From contig JAFUAT010000012.1 in NCBI GenBank assembly GCA_017460625.1, forward strand, positions 1-54,909: a stretch of 54,909 nucleotides of DNA, written 5' to 3'. This stretch comes from Candidatus Saccharimonadota bacterium. Its GTDB lineage: Bacteria; Patescibacteriota; Saccharimonadia; Saccharimonadales; Saccharimonadaceae. Positions 28,549-35,962 of this stretch are shown piece after piece. A model generated the notes under the pieces. It made no database searches. It had not been told where the DNA came from and worked only from the letters and a program-made list of their open reading frames with translations. Numbering within the stretch: the first letter of the stretch is position 1; every line of letters begins with the position of its first letter. Position numbers and translations under genes: made by a program.

Positions 28549-28641
28549 TCTCTCGCTTCCGCCAATCAGAATGAATAGCCGAAATAAGGCTATTTTTCTC
28601 TGTTCTGAGCTTGTTCGAACCTAAACTTTGCAAGAGTTCTC
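28549..28641 (+). repeat. repeat shared with the tRNA-Ser(GGA) locus (inverted copy at about 35640-35735)
   Basis: It starts with a partial tRNA-Ser 3' end (CTCTCGCTTCCGCCA), followed by a terminator-like AATAGCC/GGCTATT hairpin with T5 and then TTCTGAGCTTGTTCGAACC and GCAAGAG. The same order occurs on the opposite strand downstream of tRNA-Ser(GGA). The two tRNA-Ser loci are thus inverted duplicates extending at least 100 bp past the tRNA 3' end. Confidence 0.75.
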
Positions 28642-28761
28642 GTTTGGCTAAAATACCATTACTAGAACACTGGTTTGTTTAATTGTTCAATTTGTTATTA
28701 AATTTTTTTAGTAGTTTGGTTTAATTTTATGTTTTATTATTAAACTTTTTGATAAAAAATG

Positions 28762-28790
28762 TTGAATTACTTTAAAATCCGTGATACAAT
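28762..28790 (+). promoter_or_regulatory. leaderless promoter of the Fic gene
   Basis: TTGAAT (28762-28767), 17-bp spacer, TACAAT (28785-28790), then exactly 6 nt to the ATG at 28797. It is a complete promoter with both boxes and no room for a ribosome binding site. Confidence 0.75.
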
Positions 28791-28796
28791 ATAGAT

Positions 28797-29936
28797 ATGA
28801 AACGATATAATCAGGGAGAATTCATAAGAGAACAGGCCAATACTGATTTTGAGTATAAATATTTTATGCCGAGCTTGTTGCCAGAAGTGTTTGAATTCGA
28901 TGACCCGAATATAAGTGTCTTGTTAGAGGATGCAACGCAAAAATTGGGGGAACTAAATGCTTATTCCCTTCTGACTCCAGACATAGATTTTTTCATTAAA
29001 ATGCATGAAGTGAAGGAGGCCACGGAATCGAGCCGAATAGAGGGGACAAGAACAAATGTTGACGAAGCCGTTATGGACGAGGAGGATGTCGAGCCAGAAA
29101 AACGTGATGATTGGCGAGAAGTTCAAAATTATGTTAAGGCTTTGAATTTTGCTATTGACAGGATGCAGACATTGCCATTAGCTACTCGGCTAATTAAAGA
29201 AACGCATGCTGTACTTCTTTCTGGAGTTCGCGGTGAAAATAAAACACCTGGCGAGATACGGAAATCGCAGAACTGGATTGGTGGAGAGACCATTAGAGAC
29301 GCGCGCTTTGTCCCGCCACTATACACTGAAATCGATAAATATTTATCTGATTTAGACCATTATTTGAATGATAAGGCCCTAAGCACTCCGATCTTGATAA
29401 AGACGGCTATTGCGCACTATCAATTTGAGACTGTTCATCCTTTCTTAGATGGTAACGGCAGAATGGGGCGCCTTCTAATAGTACTTTATTTAATTAACAA
29501 GAAAAAACTTTCTCGACCAGTATTATATTTGTCAGACTACTTTTCTAAACATAGGCAAGGCTATTATTCTGCGCTGGATGCCGTCCGATATGATGGCGAT
29601 CTAGAACACTGGGTTAAGTTCTTCTTGGTTGCGGTTGCCGATACTGCAAAAGTGTCCTGCGAGACCTTACAGAAGATCATTGAATTAAGAGAAAGAACCA
29701 GTGCTAAAATAATCAGCAACGGCAAAATGGTACAGAATTCTACAAAAATAATAAACGCTATGTATAGCCGACCAGTGTTGTCGATAAATGAAATGGCTAG
29801 TATGATGGGGGTGTCATATCAAGCTGCGAATAAAATCGTAAAGGAGCTAGTAGCACTCGGCATTTTAGGAGAAATTGCTGGAGTGCAGAGAAGCAAAAAC
29901 TATGCTTTTAAGGAATATCTAGAGCTATTTATGTAA
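28797..29936 (+). CDS. Fic-domain AMPylase-type protein with inhibitory motif
   Basis: A 379-aa Fic protein of the common N-terminally inhibited class. The inhibitory helix motif (S/T)xxxE(G/N) is present as SSRIEGT near residue 80. The catalytic motif HPFxxGNGRxGR is intact (HPFLDGNGRMGR) near residue 220, preceded by the IAHYQFETV lead-in. The C-terminus is a winged helix (SRPVLSINEMASMMGVSYQAANKIVKELVALGIL). Fic enzymes usually transfer AMP to target hydroxyls; the target is unknown. It stands alone just outside the integrated element, has a leaderless promoter, and is followed by remains of a second, unrelated Fic gene. Confidence 0.92.
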   Translation: MKRYNQGEFIREQANTDFEYKYFMPSLLPEVFEFDDPNISVLLEDATQKLGELNAYSLLTPDIDFFIKMHEVKEATESSRIEGTRTNVDEAVMDEEDVEPEKRDDWREVQNYVKALNFAIDRMQTLPLATRLIKETHAVLLSGVRGENKTPGEIRKSQNWIGGETIRDARFVPPLYTEIDKYLSDLDHYLNDKALSTPILIKTAIAHYQFETVHPFLDGNGRMGRLLIVLYLINKKKLSRPVLYLSDYFSKHRQGYYSALDAVRYDGDLEHWVKFFLVAVADTAKVSCETLQKIIELRERTSAKIISNGKMVQNSTKIINAMYSRPVLSINEMASMMGVSYQAANKIVKELVALGILGEIAGVQRSKNYAFKEYLELFM

Positions 29937-30086
29937 GGGAGTTATAGGGCGAATTCTCTCGTATTATCTCACACCCTTTGTAACATAAAAAGGCAAAATT
30001 ATTGTTATCAAAATATGTAGGATTAACGAGCATAAGAGAATTGGGTATTGTTTTTTAAATAGTTTTTATTATGACATAATGGTTTT

Positions 30087-30318
30087 ATGGGCAGGGAAGA
30101 TAAAATAATCCGTTCGGCAGAATCTAATTTTAGATGTCGCTGGACGAGAAATTTCAGGTTTAAAAGCCGTAGAATTTGCCGATAATCCTTCTCCCGAAAG
30201 ACTAGACTTTGCCTATATTAAGAAGCTCCACAGGTTTCTATTCGAAGATATCTATGGCTGGGCTGGAAAGATTAGAACTATTGATATTAACAAAGGGAAC
30301 ATTTCACAAAAACTCTAA
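30087..30318 (+). pseudogene. Fic/Doc-family pseudogene (N-terminal fragment)
   Basis: After a start at 30087 (MGREDKIIRSAESN) the frame shifts near 30130 and continues as SGLKAVEFADNPSPERLDFAYIKKLHRFLFEDIYGWAGKIRTIDINKGN, the unmistakable pre-catalytic part of a Fic protein (LHRxLFxDxYxWAGxIRTxDIxKG). It stops at 30318 without the HPFxxGNGR motif. It thus has a frameshift and a C-terminal truncation and cannot be an active enzyme. It belongs to a different Fic subfamily from the neighbour at 28797, so it is not a simple duplicate. Confidence 0.8.
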
Positions 30319-30374
30319 AAGCTATGCTATAATTTTGCTAATAGGTTGTTTAAGGCCTTGGTTCTCAGGAAAAA

Positions 30375-30396
30375 GGGCCCGACGATTGACGGGCCC
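30375..30396 (-). terminator. intrinsic terminator of the 109-aa orphan gene
   Basis: GGGCCCG/CGGGCCC hairpin; on the minus strand followed by TTTTTCC, 18 nt past the stop codon at 30414. Confidence 0.85.
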
Positions 30397-30413
30397 AATA
30401 ATGTGCTGGCTCC

Positions 30414-30743
30414 TTAGGCGTTACTATTGATGCGATTATTAATCGCTACTACAAGATGGTGGAGCGCTCTAGGCGAGCTAGTGAAGAAGTCCGAAATCCC
30501 AACTTTATTACATGCTATTGCCAGACTTGCGGCCTTAATATTGTCTTCATGAGGCTCGGCCAGGAATAGATAGAAGTCAGGGTTGTCCTTCAGCGTAGCT
30601 ACAAGTTTGAAGTCATCTGGGCTAAACGAATCGATATAATCCTTCGCGGACATTGTCACAAGTGGACTATGATTGGTGACAGGCGCGGTCGCGCCCATCT
30701 GCTCAGAACTTCTAGACATGTCTTTTTCTAAGTTGACTGCCAT
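30414..30743 (-). CDS. small orphan protein (109 aa)
   Basis: Not recognised. It reads MAVNLEKDMSRSSEQMGATAPV, then a compact domain TMSAKDYIDSFSPDDFKLVATLKDNPDFYLFLAEPHEDNIKAASLAIACNKVGISDFF, ending SPRALHHLVVAINNRINSNA. No signal peptide or membrane segment. AAAGGAGG lies 9 nt before the ATG at 30743, which decides the start over 30764. A TATAAT at 30788-30793 gives a leader of ~40 nt. With its own promoter, strong ribosome site and strong terminator it resembles the orphan genes at 10296 and 35005. Confidence 0.65.
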   Translation of the reverse strand: MAVNLEKDMSRSSEQMGATAPVTNHSPLVTMSAKDYIDSFSPDDFKLVATLKDNPDFYLFLAEPHEDNIKAASLAIACNKVGISDFFTSSPRALHHLVVAINNRINSNA

Positions 30744-30873
30744 CGTGGGTACCCTCCTTTCCACTAGATTTGTAAGCTCACCAGGATATTATATCACTTC
30801 TTAATCGCTATTACCAGCATGAGCTTTATCTAAATTTAAGGTGCTTAAGTTTTGTATTTTTTTGGATTGGTGA

Positions 30874-30879
30874 TAGAAT
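30874..30879 (+). promoter_or_regulatory. -10 box with leaderless spacing (truncated Mur ligase homologue)
   Basis: TAGAAT ends 6 nt before the ATG at 30886; TTGTAT at 30852-30857 is a possible -35 box with a 16-bp spacer. Confidence 0.55.
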
Positions 30880-30885
30880 AAAAAT

Positions 30886-31632
30886 ATGAAGAAGCGAGAG
30901 ACGTCGACTAAAGCTCAAAATAAAAAAGGTGGGTTTAAAGTTAGTTCGCAAAAAATGAAGGCAAGGCTTCTTAAGTCTTATTATGGTAATCCGACCAAAG
31001 ATATGAGACTGATTGCCATCACTGGTACCACTGGCAAAACCATTGTCGCTCATTATGTCCATGAGATACTTCGAGCTACTGGCGAACAGGTAGCGGTACT
31101 TGCGAGCGATCAGCCATTCAAGATGAGCGTTCTACACAAATTCTTGTCTGACGCCTGGAAGGCTGGGGCAAATTATGTGATTGTGACCGTTCCAGCAGAA
31201 GGGCTTAGAGACAATGTATTTTATGGTTTGCCGGTTTATGTGGCAGCAATGACTAATTTTGTAACAGCTGGGCTTGAAGATATGACCCCAGAAGAATACA
31301 TCGAAAATGAAAAGACTCTCTTTGATATGAAACCAGAAATCGTGGTTCTAAATCACGATGACATTAATTACGATTCATTTAAGGAATTTACTGGGACCAA
31401 GAAGACAATTGATTTTGGTACTACTGGCACTGGAGTAAAGGTGCTTAATTCAAAGCTTTATTCTAAGGGGACAGAAGCGACTGTTTCTATAAAGTCCGAG
31501 ATTACGACAGTAGCCTCATTTATCCCAGGCGAAATCACCGTTTCTTATATGGCCTGTGCGGTAGCAATTGGCGTAGCTCTTGGAATTGATACAGAAAAAA
31601 TTATCGACGGCATCGCAAATTACGAAGCCTAG
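30886..31632 (+). CDS. truncated Mur-ligase-like protein (MurE paralogue)
   Basis: A 248-aa protein with a basic N-terminus, a P-loop (AITGTTGKTIVAHYVHEIL near residue 47) and the central Mur ligase domain (MTNFVTAGLEDMTPEEYIENEKTLFDM, VVLNHDDINYDSF). It ends after the region equivalent to the GEITVSYMACAVAIGVALGI helix, so the whole C-terminal ligase domain is missing, and the central-domain H-D pattern (THEHLDYH in MurE) is replaced by AGLEDMTPEEY. It faces the intact MurE-like gene tail to tail with a 19-bp gap. It may be a regulatory or scaffolding paralogue or a relic; the clean frame and promoter favour the former. Confidence 0.75.
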   Translation: MKKRETSTKAQNKKGGFKVSSQKMKARLLKSYYGNPTKDMRLIAITGTTGKTIVAHYVHEILRATGEQVAVLASDQPFKMSVLHKFLSDAWKAGANYVIVTVPAEGLRDNVFYGLPVYVAAMTNFVTAGLEDMTPEEYIENEKTLFDMKPEIVVLNHDDINYDSFKEFTGTKKTIDFGTTGTGVKVLNSKLYSKGTEATVSIKSEITTVASFIPGEITVSYMACAVAIGVALGIDTEKIIDGIANYEA

Positions 31633-31651
31633 GTTCTTGATTTTTATTGTG

Positions 31652-32902
31652 TTATTTTAGAGTTCTTAAAAGTTTTTTGGCAATTTTAATATCTTCAAAA
31701 TCGTGAGGGCCATCAGCGCGGAGAATGGTTTTTTCGTGGCCTTTTCCAAGAATAAGAACTATGTCGCCTTTTTTGGCTAGGTTGAAGGCGGTTTTGATTG
31801 CAGATTCACGATTTAAATCCTTGATTAGAGTTTTTCCTAGAACTTTGCCTTCTTTTTCTGCGCCTTTGATGAACCCGGCGGCGATGGATTCTGGGCTTTC
31901 GTCGCGTGAGTCGTCTTCGGTGATGATGACAATATCGGAATATTTAGCTAGGATGGCTCCACGGATTGGACGAGTCGAACTATCGCGGCGGCCGGCTCCA
32001 CCGTGAACAGAAATGACCTTGCCTTGGTGACTCTTGATAGAGTCAAACACCTTTTCGATTGCGTCTGGAGTGTGAGCGTAATCTACTATTACGGTGAATG
32101 GTTGACCCTCGTCAATAATATTCATGCGCCCTTCAACGGACTTTAGAGTCTTAATACCGGTTTCTATTTGTTTATCTGTAAGGCCTAACTTTTTCCCAAC
32201 TAAAACAGCGGCTAGGGAATTATAAACATTAAATTCGCCTGGGATGCTGGTTTCAATTTTCATATCACCGTATGAATATTTTACTCCAGAAACGCCGAGT
32301 TTAACGTCCGAAGCGCGATTTTCACCATTTTTTATACCATATGTGATATATTCTCTCGAGAGATTTTGGTAATATTTTGTCGAAGGATCATCAGCATTTA
32401 GAATGCTAAACGTGGCTTTTTTGAAGAGTTTACCCTTGGCGTCACGGTAACGAGCGAAGGTTTTATGATAGTCTAGATGCTCGTGAGTTAGATTGGTGAA
32501 GACGGCAATTTCGAAAGGAATGCCAAGGGTGCGATATTCTGCTAAGGCATGAGAAGTCACTTCGAGCACAAGAAACTCAGCACCGGAGTCGGCGATTTTT
32601 TTGATGCGACGATTTAGAGTAATTGAATCTACTGTAGTCATGTGGCCTAGCTCTGGCTCTAAGTCCTTTACACCCCAGGCCACGGTAGTCATTAAGCCGG
32701 TTTTAAAGCCAGCGGAATTTAAAAGGTGCCAAATCATAAAACAGGTGGTGGTTTTGCCGTTGGTGCCGGTAACGCCAATAACGCGGAGCTTTTTGCCTGG
32801 CCAATGGTTTTTAGTTCCGGCTGCTACAGATTGTGCGTAGTGATAGGGAAGCACAGCAGAATTATAAAATGGGAGCTTTTCTAGAGTGGTTTTTATGCTC
32901 AT
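31652..32902 (-). CDS. MurE-like UDP-MurNAc-tripeptide ligase
   Basis: ATP-dependent ligase adding the third amino acid of the peptidoglycan stem, or a close relative. P-loop GVTGTNGKTTTC near residue 43, central-domain FTNLTHEHLDYHKTFARYRDAKGKLF, and C-terminal VEGRMNIIDEGQPFTVIVDYAHTPDAIEKVFDSIK, ...GGAGRRDSSTRPIRGAILA, ITEDDSRDE are MurE signatures. At 416 aa it lacks the N-terminal UDP-sugar-binding domain (~80-100 aa) of classical MurE and starts almost directly at the P-loop domain. The acceptor amino acid is uncertain; the MurE specificity motif would lie around EDDSRDES. It overlaps the permease gene by 4 bp. Confidence 0.85.
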   Translation of the reverse strand: MSIKTTLEKLPFYNSAVLPYHYAQSVAAGTKNHWPGKKLRVIGVTGTNGKTTTCFMIWHLLNSAGFKTGLMTTVAWGVKDLEPELGHMTTVDSITLNRRIKKIADSGAEFLVLEVTSHALAEYRTLGIPFEIAVFTNLTHEHLDYHKTFARYRDAKGKLFKKATFSILNADDPSTKYYQNLSREYITYGIKNGENRASDVKLGVSGVKYSYGDMKIETSIPGEFNVYNSLAAVLVGKKLGLTDKQIETGIKTLKSVEGRMNIIDEGQPFTVIVDYAHTPDAIEKVFDSIKSHQGKVISVHGGAGRRDSSTRPIRGAILAKYSDIVIITEDDSRDESPESIAAGFIKGAEKEGKVLGKTLIKDLNRESAIKTAFNLAKKGDIVLILGKGHEKTILRADGPHDFEDIKIAKKLLRTLK

Positions 32903-34128
32903 CGGTAGTACCTTAGGGAGTCAATTGGACGTTTGCGGGCAGCCTTCAAGGCTGGGTAGGTGCCAAAGACGATAGCAACTACAATGGTAGTAAGAGCGGT
33001 AACGGCTACGATAACCCAGCTAATATGTGGGCTAAATGGAGTGACAAGCGAAACAAGGAAGGCTAGTAGATAGCCTAGGAATATGCCTAGAATAGTACCG
33101 AGGATAGAAAGGATGAAGGCTTCGAAGATGAACTGCATTAGGATATTATATGCGGAGGCGCCGACGGCTTTTCTAATACCGATTTCGTGGGTCCGCTCCG
33201 ATACGGAAACTAGCATAATATTCATAATACCAACACCGCCGACCACAAGAGAAATTCCTGCAACTATTGCTAGCATGCTCGAAATGATAGTAAGTAGATT
33301 GCTGGCGGGATGAGTGATGGAATCGCCGTATGAAACTGAAAAATTGGTATCACCATAACGGTGCTCTTTAAGAGCAGAAGTAATGTTGTTTGAGATTGGC
33401 TCTAGAAGACTGGTGTTTAAAGTGCGCACGTTTATCTGTTGGATTTGAACGAAGTCCATGAGCTTTTCCATCATTTCGATGTCCATGAAAAGGGCGTTAT
33501 TGAAATTTACGTTGTCAAAATTGATGGTACTGTCGATTTCTTCCAGGACGCCAACGATGATGAATCTCTGCCCGTAGAAGGTCAAAGTGCGGCCAACTGG
33601 ATTTGACGTGTTGTAGAGATTTAGAGCTAGATTATGGCCAATGACGACGGCGTTTTCGCTGTTTTTGTCGCTGATGAAGACGCCGTATTTAAGAGCCAAA
33701 GGTTCGATGGTGATAAAATCTTGGCTGGTGCCGAGAATGGTAGCAGAAGAAACGGTGTTTTCTTCGTTCGAAAGAGTATTGGTGGAAATTGCAATTGGCG
33801 CGACCGCTGTGACGCCTTCGACGGAACTAATAGTGGAGACATCTGTAAGAGAGAGACTGCTTCTTTCAAATGAGTTTGCAGCGGTGAGTTCTTCTACGAT
33901 ACTGGTGACGGAGTCCTTGTTTCTACTAGGACGGACGACTATTAAATCAGAGCCAATACCTGATACTTCTTGGTGAATTAGACTAGAAATGCTACCCGTA
34001 AGACTAAGAATTAAAGTAATACTAGCAATACCAATAGCGATGCCAAGGCAGGTTAGAAACGACCTGGCACGATTTTGTCTGATGGAAGCTTTGGCAAGAC
34101 GAAGATGAGTGCGAAGAAGTAGAGACAT
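32899..34128 (-). CDS. MacB/FtsX-type ABC transporter permease
   Basis: A 409-aa permease: one N-terminal membrane segment (ARSFLTCLGIAIGIASITLILSLTG), a large extracytoplasmic MacB-like periplasmic core domain (residues ~50-270), then three membrane segments with the family signature VVGGVGIMNIMLVSVSERTHEIGIRKAVGASAYNILMQFIFEAFILSILGTILGIFLGY, and ending YPALKAARKRPIDSLRYYR. Such permeases work as mechanotransducers exporting peptides or acting on envelope enzymes. It directly follows its ATPase gene (stop and start adjacent) and overlaps the MurE-like gene. The substrate is unknown. Confidence 0.92.
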   Translation of the reverse strand: MSLLLRTHLRLAKASIRQNRARSFLTCLGIAIGIASITLILSLTGSISSLIHQEVSGIGSDLIVVRPSRNKDSVTSIVEELTAANSFERSSLSLTDVSTISSVEGVTAVAPIAISTNTLSNEENTVSSATILGTSQDFITIEPLALKYGVFISDKNSENAVVIGHNLALNLYNTSNPVGRTLTFYGQRFIIVGVLEEIDSTINFDNVNFNNALFMDIEMMEKLMDFVQIQQINVRTLNTSLLEPISNNITSALKEHRYGDTNFSVSYGDSITHPASNLLTIISSMLAIVAGISLVVGGVGIMNIMLVSVSERTHEIGIRKAVGASAYNILMQFIFEAFILSILGTILGIFLGYLLAFLVSLVTPFSPHISWVIVAVTALTTIVVAIVFGTYPALKAARKRPIDSLRYYR

Positions 34129-34902
34129 TTAATTTTCCTCCTTTTCGGCTGATTTATTGCGGCGGCGTTTTTTGGTTTTGACACTGACTGGCTGTGGGAG
34201 ATTGTGATCCGCAACGGTTTTTACATCTGTATCAATCTGGCCGTCTAGCATATTGATAACTCTAGTAGCATAAACGGTGAGCGCTGGATTATGAGTCACC
34301 ATGATGATAGTATTGCCTTCCTCATGGATGGCTTTTAATTCTTCCATGACGATACTAGAAGAGCGGGAGTCTAGATTACCTGTAGGCTCGTCTGCCAGGA
34401 TGATTTCTGGATCCGAAACAATGGCCCGAGCGATAGCGACGCGTTGCTGTTGGCCACCAGAGAGTTGCGATGGGCGATAATATTCGCGCTCGCTCAAATG
34501 AAAACGATTCAAAGCGGCGGAGGCGGCTTTCAAACGGACGGTGCGCGGACGATTGACATAGACTAGGGGAAGTGCGACGTTTTCGATGACGGTAAGATTT
34601 TGGATGAGATTAAAATCTTGAAAGATAAAACCGATTTTTTTGGCGCGGAGTCGAGCCTGACGGGAAGAAGAAATATCGGAAACATCTTCTCCGTCTAGGG
34701 TGTATTCTCCGTCGGTGGCGCGGTCTAGAAGGCCGATGATGTTAAGAAGCGTGGTTTTGCCACAGCCGGATGGCCCCATAATCATGACAAACTCGCCGCG
34801 TTTAATAGTAAGATCGAAATCCTTTAAAGCATACGAAGCAGTGTCGCCATAACCGTAGCGCTTCGTGAGACCGCTCAATTGAATGACAATGTTATCGTCC
34901 AT
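34129..34902 (-). CDS. MacB/LolD-type ABC transporter ATP-binding protein
   Basis: A 257-aa ATPase: Walker [10 protein letters not shown] near residue 45, Q-loop FIFQDFNL, signature [33 protein letters not shown] (C-loop and Walker B), H-loop IIMVTHNP. The MacB/LolD-type spacing and the EPTGNLDS motif fit its partner permease. A charged C-terminal extension ([17 protein letters not shown]) is unusual for the family. A TATAAT with a ~35-nt leader containing GGGG precedes the ATG, so this is the first gene of the ATPase-permease-MurE operon. Confidence 0.95.
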   Translation of the reverse strand: MDDNIVIQLSGLTKRYGYGDTASYALKDFDLTIKRGEFVMIMGPSGCGKTTLLNIIGLLDRATDGEYTLDGEDVSDISSSRQARLRAKKIGFIFQDFNLIQNLTVIENVALPLVYVNRPRTVRLKAASAALNRFHLSEREYYRPSQLSGGQQQRVAIARAIVSDPEIILADEPTGNLDSRSSSIVMEELKAIHEEGNTIIMVTHNPALTVYATRVINMLDGQIDTDVKTVADHNLPQPVSVKTKKRRRNKSAEKEEN

Positions 34903-34974
34903 TTTACCCCAATAAAATATTATCCGCTATTAAAAATATTATAGCAAAGCGACGATTAAAATACAATGCATGAA

Positions 34975-35000
34975 AAAGCCGCGGAGTGTGCCGCGGCTTT
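34975..35000 (-). terminator. intrinsic terminator of the 154-aa orphan gene
   Basis: AAAGCCGCGG/CCGCGGCTTT hairpin with T-runs on both sides; on the minus strand it ends with TTTTTC. It may work in both directions. Confidence 0.85.
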
Positions 35001-35004
35001 CTTT

Positions 35005-35469
35005 TTATACTTCTTTGAAAACGAGGAAATAAGCATCCTCGTTTTCTCTTTTGGTTGCGCGCATGTGTTCGCGCTCGCAGGACGGGTCGAGCCCGTGGGG
35101 AAATTGGGTCTTAATTTCGGACAACCGATATCCTAAATTAAGGATGTCGTCAATGTCCTGATACCCAAAATTTATCTCATATTCTTCATAAGTGCCGAGT
35201 GCGACAATTCTGTCTTTCTCGAAGCTAAGCCCCATAATTGGGGTAGAAAGGATGGTCGAGCCATCTGGGAACGTTGGATCATCATAGAGATTACCCAGGA
35301 TGTAAAATCCGTGTTCCCCCATGAATTCTTTTGTTTGCCTTACGTTGTTTTGGCGGCGTAAGAATTCGGCAACCGCTCTTCTGATGAGTATTGCGCGTTC
35401 CTTGTCTTTTTCGGACGGGCTTGCAATGTCCTTTCTGGTTAATATCCTTGCGTTTTCGTATCTTTTCAT
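35005..35469 (-). CDS. orphan soluble protein (154 aa) with leader peptide frame
   Basis: Not recognised. Charged N-terminus (MKRYENARILTRKDIASPSEKDKERAILIRRAVAEFLRR), then a mixed domain GEHGFYILGNLYDDPTFPDGSTILSTPIMGLSFEKDRIVALGTYEEYEINFGYQDIDDIL and a C-terminus rich in Glu/Arg. No membrane segment. The start at 35469 has GGGGG 8 nt upstream; a GTG at 35478 overlaps that site and is unlikely. Upstream, a 17-codon frame with its own strong ribosome site (35486-35539) lies in the leader. The transcript starts at a TATAAT near 35605, giving a leader of more than 100 nt. Confidence 0.65.
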   Translation of the reverse strand: MKRYENARILTRKDIASPSEKDKERAILIRRAVAEFLRRQNNVRQTKEFMGEHGFYILGNLYDDPTFPDGSTILSTPIMGLSFEKDRIVALGTYEEYEINFGYQDIDDILNLGYRLSEIKTQFPHGLDPSCEREHMRATKRENEDAYFLVFKEV

Positions 35470-35485
35470 TTCTGTCACCCCCTTT

Positions 35486-35539
35486 TTATGAAAAGATTGC
35501 TAAAAAATTCCAGACCTTTTCCAAAAACTTAATTCTCAT
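35486..35539 (-). CDS. 17-aa leader peptide
   Basis: MRIKFLEKVWNFLAIFS followed by TAA. AAGGAGG stands 7 nt before the ATG, a much better ribosome site than most genes here have. The peptide is amphipathic with a basic start and hydrophobic end. It ends 16 nt before the orphan gene's start and could couple translation, sense translation rate, or be a short membrane-active peptide. It is too short for homology-based support. Confidence 0.55.
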   Translation of the reverse strand: MRIKFLEKVWNFLAIFS

Positions 35540-35639
35540 ACCTATTCCTCCTTTTTCCTGCGTTTTTAAACTGCTATCTAAAATTTAGATTATCTTTAAT
35601 ATTATACCACATGCGGGATATAATGTCAAGGATGTCGTA

Positions 35640-35735
35640 TTAGAGCTCTTGCGATGTTTAGGCTCGAACAAGCTCAGAATAGAAAAAATAGCCAATCTTG
35701 GTCATTCGTTTCATCTGGCGGAAGCGAGAGGATTT
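35640..35735 (-). repeat. repeat downstream of tRNA-Ser(GGA), inverted copy of 28549-28641
   Basis: Read on the minus strand: CTCTCGCTTCCGCCA, a CCAA/TTGG hairpin with CTATTTTTT, TTCTGAGCTTGTTCGAGCC, GCAAGAG. Same order and clear identity with the plus-strand sequence after the displaced tRNA-Ser(CGA) half. Confidence 0.75.
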
Positions 35736-35753
35736 ATAATCCTCGGTGCTCCC
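35716..35753 (-). other. tRNA-Ser acceptor-stem minihelix ending in GCCA
   Basis: On the minus strand GGGAGC pairs with the tRNA-like 3' strand GCTTCC (six pairs, one wobble), a GAGGATT/AATCCTC hairpin takes the place of the T-arm, and the sequence ends CGCTTCCGCCA exactly as the tRNA does. It lies after the tRNA-Ser(GGA) terminator and is followed by a second terminator-like hairpin. The acceptor is less perfect than in the tRNA-Arg unit. Confidence 0.55.
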
Positions 35754-35765
35754 TTCAAAAAAACA

Positions 35766-35791
35766 AAATACGAGAGCAAGCTCTCGATTTT
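35766..35791 (-). terminator. intrinsic terminator of tRNA-Ser(GGA)
   Basis: CGAGAG-CTTG-CTCTCG extended by AAAAT/TATTTT arms, then TTTTTTT further on, on the minus strand. Confidence 0.75.
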
Positions 35792-35797
35792 ATTTTT

Positions 35798-35887
35798 TGG
35801 CGGAAGCGAGAGGATTCGAACCTCCGGTAGAGTTGCCCCTACACACGCTTTCCAAGCGTGCTCCTTAAACCACTCGGACACACTTCC
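35798..35887 (-). tRNA. tRNA-Ser(GGA)
   Basis: A 90-nt class II tRNA: acceptor GGAAGTG/CGCTTCC, discriminator G, encoded CCA, anticodon stem CACGC/GCGTG with loop TTGGAAA (anticodon GGA), long variable arm (TAGGGGCAACTCTA), T-arm GGAGG-TTCGAAT-CCTCT. It reads UCC and UCU codons. Confidence 0.93.
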
Positions 35888-35962
35888 GCATAGGTTCATT
35901 ATAGCACGAATATGAGAATTCGGGAAGGAAACCCTTTACTTCGTGCCCTTATGTTTGCAAGT

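Noticed and set aside
28320-28565. Leftward frame across the attR region
   Set aside because: It runs through the tRNA-Ser remnant and repeat sequence and has no ribosome site.
35649-35915. Rightward 88-codon frame across tRNA-Ser(GGA)
   Set aside because: It is opposite the tRNA and its minihelix; tRNA-derived peptide, not a gene.
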